Of a stretch of 64,000 nt of DNA, positions 11,819 to 24,537 are shown piece after piece. The stretch lies in NCBI GenBank assembly GCA_027563935.2, contig CM050450.1, positions 32,723,439 through 32,787,438 on the forward strand. The letters run 5' to 3'. The notes beneath the pieces were generated by a model. It saw only the letters and a list, made by a program, of their open reading frames with translations, was not told the origin of the DNA and did no database searches. The stretch's first letter is position 1. Each line of letters begins with the position of its first letter. Origin of the DNA: Costus lasius (taxonomy: Eukaryota; Streptophyta; Magnoliopsida; Zingiberales; Costaceae). A program made the translations under genes and the position numbers.

Positions 11819-13464
11819 GTGGTATCAGAGCCATCTTGCGAACTCGAACGGTGTTTTATGCTTTTATTGTATGCTCACATGCCATCTGAATTTTTTGAAA
11901 AAATTCATATGCGCATGAATTTTTGTAAGTAAGAAAAATTGTAAGTTTTTCATTCCTAACATCTATTCGATCTCTTTGATTTTTCGCTTTCTTCACATGG
12001 TGGGTTAGACCCATATGTGAGAGAATTAATTTCTCCCCACGCATGTAGGATAGTTCTAGTGTGTGGGACTTGTCGATAATTATGGGCATATGGTTGTCCT
12101 AATCTTGGTAGGTTAAGGATTGCAAGGGTAGACGGCAAGCGTGCTTAGAACACGCATGCGTCACTTGTGGACTTTTGAGAGAAACGAAAAGTCCTAGATT
12201 TGTGAACGGACGTTGAGGTTGAAAGACATGTTTTCTAAGAAACTAAAACTGAAGTTTTATGTTTTCATGAGTATATAGAAAAGCATGAGATGATTGTGCA
12301 TCGTGTTGTGGTCATAGTCAAGCCCCTTGTATGCATGTGATGTATTTATGTGAGGCCTACGTGCCGCTTTTTCTTTTTGTTTTGTAAACGCACAAGGAAG
12401 ATTAGGGGCGCATCCCTTATGGAGCTTACATCTTGGCGCATCAACCATGATGGCGCATCTTACTTGGTGGCGCAAGTAAGGGCTTGGCCGAACCTAGGGT
12501 TCGAGTGCTATCCCTCTTGGCACAAGCATTATGGCGCTTCATGCATGGAGGAGCCATCAAGGTATTGGCCAAACCCTTGGGTTTGCGTGCTATGCCTTGA
12601 TGTGGAGGACCTTGAAGCCGCACATAAAGATAAAGCTTAGTGGCGGCTAGGTTAGATCTGGTTGGGGCTTGTCACCTAGGTCAAGCATTGAACATCCTTT
12701 GGCATGTGATGGTTCAATGTGTTGATTAGGCTATGACCACATCGCTTGTTTACAGTTTTTGATATTTGCTAAAGCATGCCTGGTTGTGTTTTATCCTTTT
12801 GTTATCACTATAGGATTGCATGCCTGTAATGTTAGACAAAAGATAAAACTGAGAGGATGAGACCTCAAAAACCCTCAAAAATAATATCAAGTTTGTAGCC
12901 TTCTGACGCGTAGCCCTCGTCAAGCTATTGATCAGTGGTGTTGTGCACTGTTTCCCACCCTCGTGGGACACACCAACTTATCTTTAGAAGGCGTGTGGTG
13001 GCAATGGTTTCCCCAGTCCAGTTAAAACTCTGGGCGTGCCTTCGCAAGGAAATTGTTGGCCCTGGGCATAACAGTCAGGATAGACTTGACTAGTTTTTCA
13101 TATGTGGTGGCCACATGATGGAACTCTAGAGGCGGCCTCGAGAGGTTAGGGTTTTGTGTTGTTCCAGCCCTAGCTGGGCACAAAATGCCTGAACTGTCTT
13201 GAGAAAGGGAATTGCCTGGGTGCTATCGGTCGGCGTGCCTACCTTAAGAAGCATGGGTCACTTTGTGCATCTCATCCCACCCTCGTGGGACGCGAAGCCT
13301 CATGTGGAATAAGGATCTCATCTCACTAGAAAATCTCAGATTTCCAAATTGACTTTGTGGGTTGTCAATTTGATTAAAATAGTGGGAACCATGATCATTT
13401 AATGCAAGTTCAGATTAAATGATTTGAAGTAGTACTAATCTGCTATCTTGGTTGTTGTAGATCA
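11819..13464 (+). other. B2 primer site and 5' leader
   Basis: The primer site TGGTATCAGAGC is at 11820-11831. The leader is close to that of B1, with hairpins at 12954-12967, 13164-13177 (loop CCTA) and 13276-13289, so the stems are kept although the middle loop differs. It ends GGTTGTTGTAG just before the gag ATG. Confidence 0.75.
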
Positions 13465-14339
13465 ATGGCTACGAACAATAGCGGATTGACACTGCGATCC
13501 CTTCTTGACAAGGATAAGTTGGTTAGATCCAACTTCATGGACTGGTACCGGAACTTGAGGATAGTCCTCAAGCTCGAGAAGAAGCTTTACGTCCTTGAGC
13601 AAGCTCTTCCCGCGCCTCCTCCACCTACAACCCGAGCGGCTAAAAGGGATGCTTTTAGAAAGCATCAGGATGACTCTGTGGAAGTGTCATGTCTCATGCT
13701 AGCCACCATGGCGCCTGAACTTCAGGTGCAGTATGAGGACCAGAACGTGTTTCAGATGATAACTCATTTGAAACAGATGTTCAAGGCTCAGGCTAGGACC
13801 GAGAGATATGACATTGCCAAAGCGGTCTTTCAGTGCAAGTTATCTGAAGGTGCTCCAGTGAGACCCCATGTACTCAAGATCATTGGGTATGTGGATCATC
13901 TCAAGAGACTAGGACACACGATTGATAGTGAGCTAGTCACAGATCTTATTCTGCAGTCCCTGCCCTCTGGCTTTAGTCAGTTTATTATTAACTTTAATAT
14001 GAACCGGATTGAATGCTCAAGGGAGGAACTTTTGAATATGCTCTAGACGACCGAGCGAGAAATGGTCAAGACCAAACCCAATTCTATTCTTTTGGTCCCT
14101 GTGACCAAGAAGATGAAGAAGAAGGGCAAGGCACGTGCCAAGGGTCCGACCAAAGCACTGAAAAGGAAGGTGAGGATGTCAAAGGATAAGCGGTGCTTCC
14201 ACTGTGGCGAGTAGGGCCACTGGAAAAGGGACTGCAAGCAACTTCAGAACGAGGAGAAGAGAAGCAAGGCTTCGTCTTCTGACTCAAGTATTTATGTTAC
14301 CGAAGTCAACCTTTCTACTTCTATGTCATGGGTATTGGA
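13465..14339 (+). pseudogene. B2 gag, 5' part, interrupted by element A
   Basis: Gag begins at the ATG at 13465 (MATNNSGLTLRSLLDKDKL), with DWYRNLRIVLKLEKKLY and QARTERYDIAK as in the other copies. The frame is open to TAG at 14044 (CAG in B1), and a second TAG at 14212 sits in the zinc knuckle (CFHCGE, stop, GHW). It breaks off at the protease motif SWVLD, where element A is inserted. The gene resumes at 23787. No functional product is expected. Confidence 0.9.
14335..14339 (+). repeat. Target-site duplication of element A, left copy
   Basis: TTGGA, repeated at 23782-23786. Removing A plus one copy restores GGTATTGGATACTGCATG, the intact protease sequence of this family. Confidence 0.95.
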
Positions 14340-16295
14340 TGTTGGTGTATATGCCCTAGGACCTAGTTTGGTCAACTTATGTACTACTTGACATTGATAT
14401 TTATATATCATTCTGGCATTGTCGTTATCATTGTTTGACTACACCTGTGATTGTGTACTTACATGATAATGTTCCTAGAGACAGATTGGATCTGTGCTCA
14501 AATAATTGTCCCCAGTCGATGTACCTGAGTGGATATGGGACAGCTCTGGTACTTGAGAGACTGGTATGTGGGCTGGTTAGGCACGTGGTGCTAACGCAGA
14601 CACATGGGTATATCATTGGAGGATATACTGGATAGACCCGCTATGAGGCTATGACTTGGTGTCATGAGTTATCCTCATAAGTGACAGGAGATGCATTGAT
14701 CCCTTGACTTGAGGTCATTGATCATTCTATGTGGTTAGGGACATGCTTTGATACAACCTAACACCTTGCCGTAGATGGGAGGTCATAACGGTTGTTATTG
14801 AGCATGTCACGACCCATATGAGAAGATCAATGGACAGACATAAGATTTGCCCCTTCCCTAGGGAAGTATGATATCCATGGAGCTCCTTTATGGTTCTATG
14901 ACTGAGAGTGTATGGCCATACCCAGGTGAGAACCTGTTTTAGTAATAGCCATGAGATTGGATGAAAGCAAGTGGTGACACACGTGTCCAATCGGATATCA
15001 GTTCGGCAAAGAGACTGTAATGCATCTGTATCTAGTTGCGATGATGGGGATGTCGATGTCGATATCCATTCCAATGACCTGGGTAGCAGCGATGCACTGC
15101 TAGGTGCCACTCACTGCTTGGGATGACCTTTGGTCAGCACTGCCAGCGTCAGAGGAACCTACAGGGTCGCACACCTTGATACTTGAGTTATCGTATTGAT
15201 CGAGAAGCCTTATGATCGAGTTATTAGATAACGCGGATCTAATTGGGAGATTTCATCAGCACCAATGGGCCTGATGAGATGGAAGAATGTTATTGGAGCC
15301 AAACTTCATTTTTGGCAGGTTTACCCGTATTTGACCATGGTTGGTCACATTTGGATTAGGGTTGCATTGGATTGGATCCAAGTGCTTAATCAACCCATGT
15401 AGTGAAGTTTGGGCTAGCTCATTATCCAATGAGGCCCAATAACAAGTTCTCATGAAGAGATGAGAGGCTAAAAGGGTATCATGGGGAGAAACATGAACCA
15501 TTAAACGCCTAGGGGCATAATGGGGTCATGTTGGCGCCTTTGCTTCATTATGGAAGTAAAGGGCGCCTCCCCTATCTTCCTAGGATGGAATGCATGCCTC
15601 TATGGCATTGCTTGGGGCGCAAGGCAAGGCCTTGGCGCACAAGGAAAGGTGTGGGGAAAATAAGGAATGGTTGAATGAGGATTATGGAAATGTCTTGGAG
15701 ACTTTCCTTGTCTCATACCTCCTCATCCTAGCCTTACACTTGTCATGATCCTAGCCCTTACCCTAACCGCCTCTGGCCCTATAAATGTGACCCTAGTCGC
15801 CCCCCTCTTGTGAGTGATCAATCCTTGAAGGCGTGAACACAAGAAGAGGGGCGAGTGCTTGGAGCAAGGGCGCATCTTCCTTCTTCCATAACCGCAAGCC
15901 AATTCCTCCTTTCCTCTTGGCGCAAGGAACATTAGTGCTTGGCGTTTTGGATAGTCTTCCTTCTTCTCTTGGCGCATCATCTCTCTTGGTGGCGCAAGTG
16001 AAGTAGAGTATCTCCCTAAGGCTTGGATCTTCTTCCCGAGGCTAGCACCGGGCGTGGAAGAAGAGAACTCAAGAGATCCGTGTGTGCGAGACTGCAGAGG
16101 GCGCACACTTGGACGCCTACATCGGCATCATTCTTCATTGCTCTTAAGGTATTTCCTAACTCATCGTGTCGACTCCCTTGCTTGCGATCTTCACTGGGTT
16201 TTTGGGACCGGCCTGTTTCAGGGACATTCTTCTGCTGCGTAAAATGTATGTCCATGACTCTGAAAATTGTAAAATGTCCCCGGGGTTTCCCAACA
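14340..16295 (+). mobile_element. Element A 5' LTR
   Basis: A 1,956-bp LTR from TGTTGGTGTATATGCCC to TTTCCCAACA, with TATAAATG at 15780-15787. It lacks the TGGGCC cluster of the B1 LTR. Confidence 0.95.
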
Positions 16296-16296
16296 G

Positions 16297-16308
16297 TGGT
16301 ATCAGAGC
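16297..16308 (+). promoter_or_regulatory. Element A primer-binding site
   Basis: TGGTATCAGAGC, complementary to initiator-Met tRNA, one base after the LTR. Confidence 0.9.
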
Positions 16309-17885
16309 GACTTGCAAGACTCGAACAATGTTTTATGCTTTTCTTCCATGCTCACAAGCCATATCTCTATTTTCGTAAATAGCATGATGCATGGCAATCG
16401 ATTTTTCTAAAAGTAGAAAAATTAGGGTTTCTTGTTTCTATCATCCTCTCAATCTCTTTTGGATATTTGGACTATTTTTCTTGTTTGATTTAAAGATCAA
16501 AGGCGCACGTAATTTTGTCAAGTAGGACGGGCATTGTGTCTTTGGACTGGCCAAGTCTCTTGATCTGAGAAAATTGCCAGCCGAAAGGATCTCTGAAATC
16601 ATCATGAAAAATAAATCGCAATAAACCAAAAGATTTGTGAGAAGAAGATGAGAAAAAGAGACTAGTTTTATGAAAAGTAAAATTTCAGATTTTATGTTTT
16701 TCATGAGCATGTAGAATTGCATGAGTAAATACCTTGATTGTGCATGATGTTGTGATCATTAATCAAGCCCCCTTTGCATGCCTGCGATGTATCCTCGTGA
16801 GGCCTGCGTGCCGCTTTTCCTTTTGCTTTTGACTAAGAAGAAGATTAGGGTGGCGCATGTGTTTAGAGGTTAGCGCATGCATACCTTGGATGGTGATGCA
16901 ACAAGCATGAGGCGCAAACCTGCTTAGTGGCGCAAGACCATGGCATTGGCCAAACCTATGGGGAACTTTTAAAGTGTACCTCTAGGGTTTGAGAGCTAAA
17001 CCATGAGAGAAGGACCTTGGAGCCAACCATGAAGTTCAAGCTAGAGGTCTGCTAGGCTAGGTCTAGTTTTTTGGGGCTTGAGTTCTAGGACAAGAGTTGA
17101 ACCTATTTCATGGCATGGATTGGTTCAATGTCTTGTATAGGATATAATCACATCATCCTTTACTGTTTTTATTATTATCTGCAGAAGCATGCCTGAAATG
17201 TTTTACCGTTATGTTATCACTATAGGATTGCATGCCTGTAATGATAGACATAAGATAAAACTGAGATGATGAGACCTTAAACAAAAACCCTCAATTAAAA
17301 TATCAAGTCTGGTAGCCTTCTAACGCGTAGCCCACACTAAGCTATCGATCAGTGGAGTTGTGAATTGTTTCCCACCCTCGTGGGACACACCCACTTATCT
17401 TTAGAAAGTGCGTGGTAGCAATGGTTTCCCCAGTCCAGTTTTAACCTAGGTGTACCTTCGCAAGGAAACTCGTTGGCCCTGGGCATAACGGTTAGGAATG
17501 GACTTGACTAGAAGTTCACATGTGCTAGGCACATGATGAAAGTCTAGAGGCATCGTTGAGAGGTAAAGGTTTCATGTTGTATCCAGCCCTCGCTGGACAT
17601 GAAATGCCCAGAGTGTCTCAACAAGGGGAGTTGCTTTGAGCAACCGGCCGGCGCGCCCACCTTAGGAAACATGGGTTACTTTGTGCATCTCATCCCACCC
17701 TCGTGGGACGCGAAGCCTCATGTAAAATAAGGATCCCATCTCACTAGGAAGTCTTGAACTTCCCGATTGACTTTGTGGGTTGTCAATGCGAATTTAAAAT
17801 AGTGAGAGCAGAAATCATTTAAAACAAGTCCAGTTTAAATGATTCGAAGTAGTACTAATCTGTTCTTCTTGGGTGTTGTAGAACA
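16309..17885 (+). other. Element A 5' leader with three hairpins
   Basis: Stem-loops lie at 17371-17384 (CCCAC-CCTC-GTGGG), 17583-17596 (CCAGC-CCTC-GCTGG) and 17694-17707 (CCCAC-CCTC-GTGGG). Spacings are 212 and 111 bases. The leader ends TTCTTGGGTGTTGTAG, again like a 3' splice site, right before the gag start. No gene is supported inside. Confidence 0.7.
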
Positions 17886-20800
17886 ATGGCTATGAACACT
17901 GGCGGATTATCACTGCGATCACTCCTTGATAAGGATAAGTTAGTTGGAACTAACTTTATGGACTGGCATCGGAACTTGAGGATAGTCCTCAAGCTCGAGA
18001 AGAAGCTGTATGTCCTTGAATAGCCTCTTCCTGCAGCTCCTCCGCCTAATGCCCGAACGGCAGACAGAGATGCTTATAGAAAGCATCAGGATGACTCTTT
18101 GGAGGTTGCATGTCTTATGCTAGCCAGTATGACACCTGAACTGCAGGTGCAATATGAGGAGCAGAACGCTTTTCAGATGATTACTCATCTAAAACAGATG
18201 TTCGAGGCTCAGGCTAGAACTGAGAGATTTGACACCGCCAAAGAAGTCTTTCGGTGCAAGTTGTCTGAAGGTGCACCAGTGAGACCCCATGTTCTCAAAC
18301 TCATTGGGAATGTGGATCATCTCAGGAGACTGGGACACACCATAGACAACGAGCTGGTTGTGGATCTTATTCTTCATTCCCTGCCCCCTAGCTTCAGTCC
18401 GTTTATCATTAACTTCAACATGAACCAGATTGAGTGCACACGGGAGGAATTGATGAATATGCTCCAAACAGCCGAGCGAGAGATGGGTAAGACCAAACCC
18501 AATTCTATTCTTTTGGTCCCTGTGACCAAGAAGATAAAGAAGAAGGGTAAGGCACGTGCTAAGAGTAGTGCTAGAGGTCCTACCAAAGCACTGAAGAAAA
18601 AGGCGAAGAAGTCAAAGGACCAGAGTTGTTTTCACTGTGGCGAGTAGGGCCACTGGAGAAGGGACTGCAAGTAGCTTCAGAATGAGGAGAAGAAAGGCTT
18701 GGCCTTAACTTCTAGGTCAGGTATCTATGTTACAGAAGTCAATCTTTCTACTTCTATGTCATGGGTATTGGATACTGCATGTGGAGCTCATATTTGTACA
18801 AATATGCAGGGGCTCAAGAAAAGTAGATCGGTGCGGCTTGGAGAGATTGACCTACGCGTTGGAAATGGGGCACAGGTTGCTGCTGTTGCTGTAGGCGTTT
18901 TGACTCTCTCCTTGCCTTCTGGACTTCAATTAGAACTAGATAATTGCTTTTGTGTACCTTCGCTAACAAAGAACATTGTATCCATTCCTTCCTTGGCAAG
19001 GAAAGGATTTAAATTTGAAATAAATAAGAACTCCTCTTCTTTTTCATTTGCAAATATGTTCTATGGGAAGGGTACTTTGTGCAATGGTCTATATATCTTG
19101 GATATGGAAAGTTCTATTTGTAACATAAGCAATAAGAGGACCAAACTGAGTGGTTCAGTTGGTGCTTTCCAATGGCACTGTCGATTAGCCCATATAAACA
19201 AGAATCGCATCCAACAACTCCATGCAAATGGATTGTTAGATTCAAGTTCCTTGGAGGAATTTGATACTTGTGAACCCTGTTTATTAGGGAAAATGACAAA
19301 GGCGCCCTTCACCAAGATTGGTGAGAGGGCAGAAGGTTTATTGGATCTCATACATACTGATGTGTGTGGGCCCTTAAATAAACAAGCCAGAGGAGGGTAC
19401 AACTACTTCATTACCTTCACTGATGACTTCAGTAGGTATGGCTATGTCTACTTAATGAGACATAAATCTGAATCCTTTGAGAAATTCAAGGAGTTCAAGA
19501 ATGAAGTAGAGAACCAGCTTGGAAGATCCATTAAAGCACTTTGATCAGATCGAGGTGGAGAATACCTGAGCGGTGAGTTCTTTGACTATCTGAGAGAGTG
19601 TGGGATCATATCCCAACTCACTCCTCCTGTAACACCTCAATGGAATAGTGTGTCTGAAAGGAGAAATCGAACTTTATTGGATATGGTTCGATCCATGATG
19701 AGTCACGCAACTCTACCTTCTTCATTCTGGGGGCATGCACTAGAAACAGCTTCTCTGATACTGAATAATGTTCCATCTAAGAGTGTCTCCAAAATACCAT
19801 ACGAGATGTGGAGTGGGAGACGCCCTAATCTCACGTTTATCAGGATCTGGGGATGTGAGGCTTATGTCAAACGTCAGGATTCTAGCAAGCTAGAACCTAG
19901 ATCTGATAAGTGTGTATTTGTGGGGTATCCTAAGGAAACTAAAGGATACTACTTCTATGTCCCAATCGAGAACAAAGTTTTTGTTGCTCGGGGTGCTGTC
20001 TTTCTAGAGAAAGAATTTCTTATGAAAGAAGTTAGTGGGAGGAAGTTTGACTTGGATGAGGTCCAAGTGCAAGCACAAGACAAAGAGATGGAATCTGAGC
20101 CACCTGCACTGGTTGCTAGGCAACCTGAGGCTCAAACATAGGTCCCGCGTAGGTCTGGGAGAATTCGTCGTGCACATGAAAGGTATGGGTCGCTACTGAC
20201 CCAACACGATGGGATCTTAATCATTGAGGATGAACCTAGAACCTATGATGAGGCGGTCAGTGGACCGGACTCCGAGAAATGGCTTGACGCCATGCGATTC
20301 GAGATGGATTCCATGTCGGCTAACCAAGTCTGGGATTTGGTTGAGCTGCCTGATGGGGTAAAACCCATAGGGTGTAAATGGGTCTTCAAGAGGAAGACAG
20401 ACATGGATGGCAATATAGTTACCTACAAGGGTAGACTAGTGGCTAAAGGATTTAAACAAGTCCACGGGGTGGACTATGATGAAACCTTCTCGCTAGTTGC
20501 CATGATTAAATCAATTCGGATTCTGCTTGCTATAGCTGCATATCATGATTATGAGATATGACAGATGGATGTGAAGATAGCGTTCCTTAACGGGAAGCTG
20601 ACTGAGGATATGTATATGACACAACCTGATGGCTTCATCCATCCTGTAGAGGCTAATAAGGTCTGCAGGCTGAAGAGATCCATTTATGGATTAAAACAAG
20701 CATCTCGAAGTTGGAATCTTCGATTTGATGAGGCCGTGAGAGATCATGGCTTTATCAAAAGTGAAGATGACGCCTGTGTATACAGAAAATTCAGTGGGAG

Positions 20801-21806
20801 CTTGGTGATTTTTCTGGTCTTGTATGTTGATGATATACTGCTCATCGGAAACGACATCCCTAGTCTTCAAGCTGTGAAGACATGGTTGGGGAAGTGTTTC
20901 AAGATGAAAGACTTAGGGGAGGCCGCCTATATTCTAGGCGTGAGGATCTACCGGGATAAATCCAAGAGGCTTCTGGCCCTTAGTCAAAGTACTTACATTG
21001 ATAAGGTACTGGAGAGGTTCTACATGGAGCAATCCAATAAAGGATACCTTCCAGTGAGACATGGCCTTACTCTCTCAAAGAGCCAGTGTCCTACAACACA
21101 GGCTGAGAGGGATGACATGAGTCGAATTCCTTATGCTTCGGCAGTAGGATCGATCATGTATGCAATGTTATGTACTAGACCAGATGTGGCATATGCTGTG
21201 AGCATAACCAGCCGATACCAATCCAATCCAGGTCTGCAGCACTGGGTGGCTGTAAAGAACATCCTAAAGTATCTGAGAAGAACTAAGGATCTGTTCTTGG
21301 TTTATGGGGGACAGGAAGAGCTCAGTATGCAGGGCTATACTGATGCATCGTTCCAGTCTGACCCTGACGACTTTAGATCGCAGGCCGGCTATGTGTTCAA
21401 GATAAATGGAGGCGCTGTATGCTGGAAGAGCTTCAAGCAATCCACCATAGCAGATTCTACAACCGAAGCTGAGTATGTGGCTGCTTCTGAGGCAGCCAAG
21501 GAAGCTGTTTGGAAAAGGAAGTTCTTATGTGATCTTCAAGTGGTACCTAGTACAATGGATCCCATTGAACTCTACTGTGACAACAATGGAGCAATTGCAC
21601 AAGCCAAGGAACCACGGTCTCATCAAAGATCCAAACACATACTCAGAAGATTTCACCTGATCAGAGAGATCATTGATAGAGGTGATGTCAAGATTAGCAG
21701 AGTAAACACAGAGAACAATCTGGCAGACCCATTGACCAAGGCTTTGGCGCAGCAGAAGCATGATGGTCACGCTAGAGATATGGGGTTGAGATTCCTCAAC
21801 TTCTAG
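17886..21806 (+). pseudogene. Element A gag-pol pseudogene
   Basis: One long copia polyprotein frame starts at the ATG at 17886 and ends MGLRFLNF. In order: Gag (DKDKLVGTNFMDW); zinc knuckle near 18630; protease WVLDTACGAH (18760); pre-integrase WHCRLAHINK; integrase with HTDVCGP, SDRGGEY and SERRNR; RT with YVDDILLIGND (20825); RNase H with YTDASF, TTEAEY and CDNNGAI. Stops are at 18021, 18645, 18672, 19542, 20139 and 20559. Each fits a C-to-T or G-to-A change of CAG, CGA or TGG. Missense changes near 19630-19650 alter TPPGTPQWNG to TPPVTPQWNS, by the catalytic Glu. Apart from the stops the frame is continuous, so decay is by point mutation. Confidence 0.92.
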
Positions 21807-21815
21807 GTCTTAGTG

Positions 21816-21827
21816 CAAGTGGGAGTT
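21816..21827 (+). promoter_or_regulatory. Element A polypurine tract
   Basis: GCAAGTGGGAGT directly before the 3' LTR. The homologous tract precedes the LTRs at 5881 and 41482. Confidence 0.7.
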
Positions 21828-23781
21828 TATTGGTGTATATGCCCTAGGACCTAGTTTGGTCAACTTATGTACTACTTGACATTGATATTTATATATCATT
21901 CTGGCATTGTCGTTATCATTGTTTGACTACACCTGCGATTGTGTACTTACATGATAATGTTCCTGGAGACAGATTGGATCTGTGCTCAAATAATTGTCCC
22001 CAGTCGATGTACCTGAGTGGATATGGGAAAGCTATGGTACTTGAGAGACTGGTATGTGGGCTGGTTAGGCACGAGGTGCTAACGCAGACACATAGGTATA
22101 TCATTGGAGGATATACTGGATAGACCGGCTATGAGGCTATGACTTGGTGTCATGAGTTATCCTCATAAGTGACAGGAGATGCATTGATCCCTTGACTTGA
22201 GGTCATTGATCATTCTATGTGGTTAGGGACTTGCTTTGATACAACCTAACACCTTGCCGTAGATGGGAGGTCATAACGGTTGTTATTGAGCATGTCACGA
22301 CCCATATGAGAAGATCAATGGACAGACATAGGATTTGCCCCTTCCCTAGGGAAGTATGATATCCATGGAGCTCCTTTATGGTTCTATGACTGAGAGTGTA
22401 TGGCCATACCCAGGTGAGAACCTGTTTTAGTCATAGCCATGAGATTGGATGAAAGCAAGTGGTGACACACTTGTCCAATCGGATATCAGTTCGGCAAAGA
22501 GAATATAATGCATCTGTATCTAGTTGCGATGATGAGGATGTCGATGTCGATATCCATTCCAATGACCTGGGTAGCAGCGATGCACTGCTAGGTGCCACTC
22601 ACTGCTTGGGATGACCTTTGGTCAACACTGCCAGCGTCAGAGGAACCTACAGGGTCGCACACCTTGATACTTGAGTTCTCGTATTGATCGAGAAGCCTTA
22701 TGATCGAGTTATTGGATAACCCGGATCTAATTGGAAGATTTCATCAGCAGCAATGGGCCCGATGAGATGGAAGAATGTTATTGGAGCCAAACTTCATTTT
22801 TGGCAGGTTGACCCGTATTTGACCAGGGTTGGTCACATTTGGATTAGGGTTGCATTGGATTGGATCCAAGTGCTTAATCAACCCATGTAGTGAAGTTTGG
22901 GCTAGCTCATTATCCAATGAGGCCCAATAACAAGTTCTCATGAAGAGATGAGAGGCTAAAAGGGTATAATGGGGAGAAACATGAACCATTAAGCGCTTAG
23001 GGGCATAATGGGGTCATGTTGGTGCCTTTGCTTCATTATGGAAGTAAAGGGCGCCTCCCCTATCTTCCTAGGATGGAATGCATGCCTCTATGGCATTGCT
23101 TGGGGCGCAAGGCAAGGCCTTGGCGCACAAGGAAAGGCGTGGGGAAAATAAGGAATGGTTGAATGAGGATTATGGAAATGTCTTGGAGACTTTCCTTGTC
23201 TCATACCTCCTCATCCTAGCCCTACACTTGTCATGATCCTAGCCCTTACCCTAACCGCCTCGTGCCCTATAAATGTGACCCTAGTCGCCCCTCTTGTGAG
23301 TGATCAATCCTTGAAGGCGTGAACACAAGAAGAGGGGCGAGTGCTTGGAGCAAGGGCGCATCTTCCTTCTTCCATAACCGCAAGCCAATTCCTCCTTTCC
23401 TCTTGGCGCAAGGAACATTAGTGCTTGGCGTTTTGGATAGTCTTCCTTCTTCTCTTGGCGCATCATCTCTCTTGGTGGCGCAAGTGAAGTAGAGTATCTC
23501 CCTAAGGCTTGGATCTTCTTCCCGAGGCTAGCACCGGGCGTGGAAGAAGAGAACTCAAGAGATCCGTGTGTGTGAGACTGCAGAGTGCGCACACTTGGAC
23601 GCCTACATCGGCATCGCTCTTCATTGCTCTTAAGGTATTTCCTAACTCATCGTGTCGACTCACTTGCTTGCGATCTTCACTGGGTTTTTGGGACCGGCCT
23701 ATTTCAGGTTCATTCTTCCGCTGCGTAAAATGTATGTCCATGACTCTGAAAATTGTAAAATGTCCCCGGGGTTTCCCAACA
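21828..23781 (+). mobile_element. Element A 3' LTR
   Basis: A 1,954-bp LTR ending CCCAACA. Its first bases are TATTGG rather than TGTTGG, a G-to-A change at the terminal TG. TATA box at 23268. The right target duplication TTGGA follows. Confidence 0.95.
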
Positions 23782-23884
23782 TTGGATACTGCATGCGGAG
23801 CTCCAGAAAAATAGAGCAGTGCGGCCTGGAGAGATTGACGTACATGTTGGAAACGGAGCACAGGTTGCTGTTGTTGCCATAGGA
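23782..23884 (+). pseudogene. B2 remnant after element A
   Basis: After the duplication at 23782-23786, B2 protease sequence continues (TACTGCATGCGGAGCTC). It then lacks about 25 bases present in B1, goes on through the GLEID-like region to GTTGCCATAGGAG, and stops. Integrase, RT and the 3' LTR of B2 are missing, which marks a second deletion. Confidence 0.85.
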
Positions 23885-24090
23885 GTGCCAAGCCATAGAA
23901 GTGGGGGCATCCTGGCTTCGGTACCACTGTTATTATTTTGATCATGGGGTTAGTGCCAAGTATGATAAACAATGAACTTAGGTACCACTATCCCTTTTGT
24001 TATTGAGATGCTGTGAATAGTGCCAAGTGGAAGTACGATGTGCAATGTACAAGAATACTTCGGTACCACTATTATTATTTCTGATTCCCA
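23885..24090 (+). repeat. Three imperfect 68-bp tandem repeats
   Basis: Units begin at 23885, 23953 and 24020 with GTGCCAAG. Each carries GGTACCACT about 28-42 bases later, followed by a T-rich stretch. They lie directly at the deletion boundary of B2. Confidence 0.6.
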
Positions 24091-24537
24091 TGACAAAGTG
24101 TACAAATAAAGGATTGTTATGAAACAAGATACAATCAATCATTACACATGAGATGCATACCAAGGGTAAGGTAAAGTAGTAACACACTCTTCAAGATCAT
24201 AGAAATAATGAATTGAGTTAATTACATCATTCAACTGCATTAAACCAAAGAACTATATATATGTAAACCATAACCATTATAGACCATTGACAAGTAAAAG
24301 ATAAGATTCCCATCCCAATCAATCAAGTACTCATAGAACAAGTCAGTGCCTAGGGCAGAGCAAATAGCATAAAGAAGGGGTATGGGCAAGACACTGAAGA
24401 TGTTGAAACCACTAGAAAATTATAACATGCAAAAAGGGAAATGACAATCTAATAAAAGTAAACAAACAACTAATGACTAAAGTAAACTACTGGAGAAGCA
24501 AAAAGCTGACCGAGTGATGGGTGAAACCAATGATGCT
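24091..24537. other. No gene seen
   Basis: AT-rich sequence between the tandem repeat and an antisense Athila-like relic. It is probably untranslated or LTR sequence of an old gypsy element, but I see no termini or coding signal. Confidence 0.4.

Larger units (their letters stand above)
14340..23781 (+). mobile_element. Element A: complete copia retrotransposon nested in B2
   Basis: A 9.44-kb LTR element with 5' LTR 14340-16295, internal region 16296-21827 and 3' LTR 21828-23781, flanked by the 5-bp duplication TTGGA. Gene order (gag, protease, integrase, RT, RNase H) is Ty1/copia. LTR length and TGTTGG/CCAACA ends suit the Angela/BARE lineage. The two LTRs differ by a few dozen bases by eye, so it is not very recent. 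The coding region has at least six stops. Confidence 0.95.
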
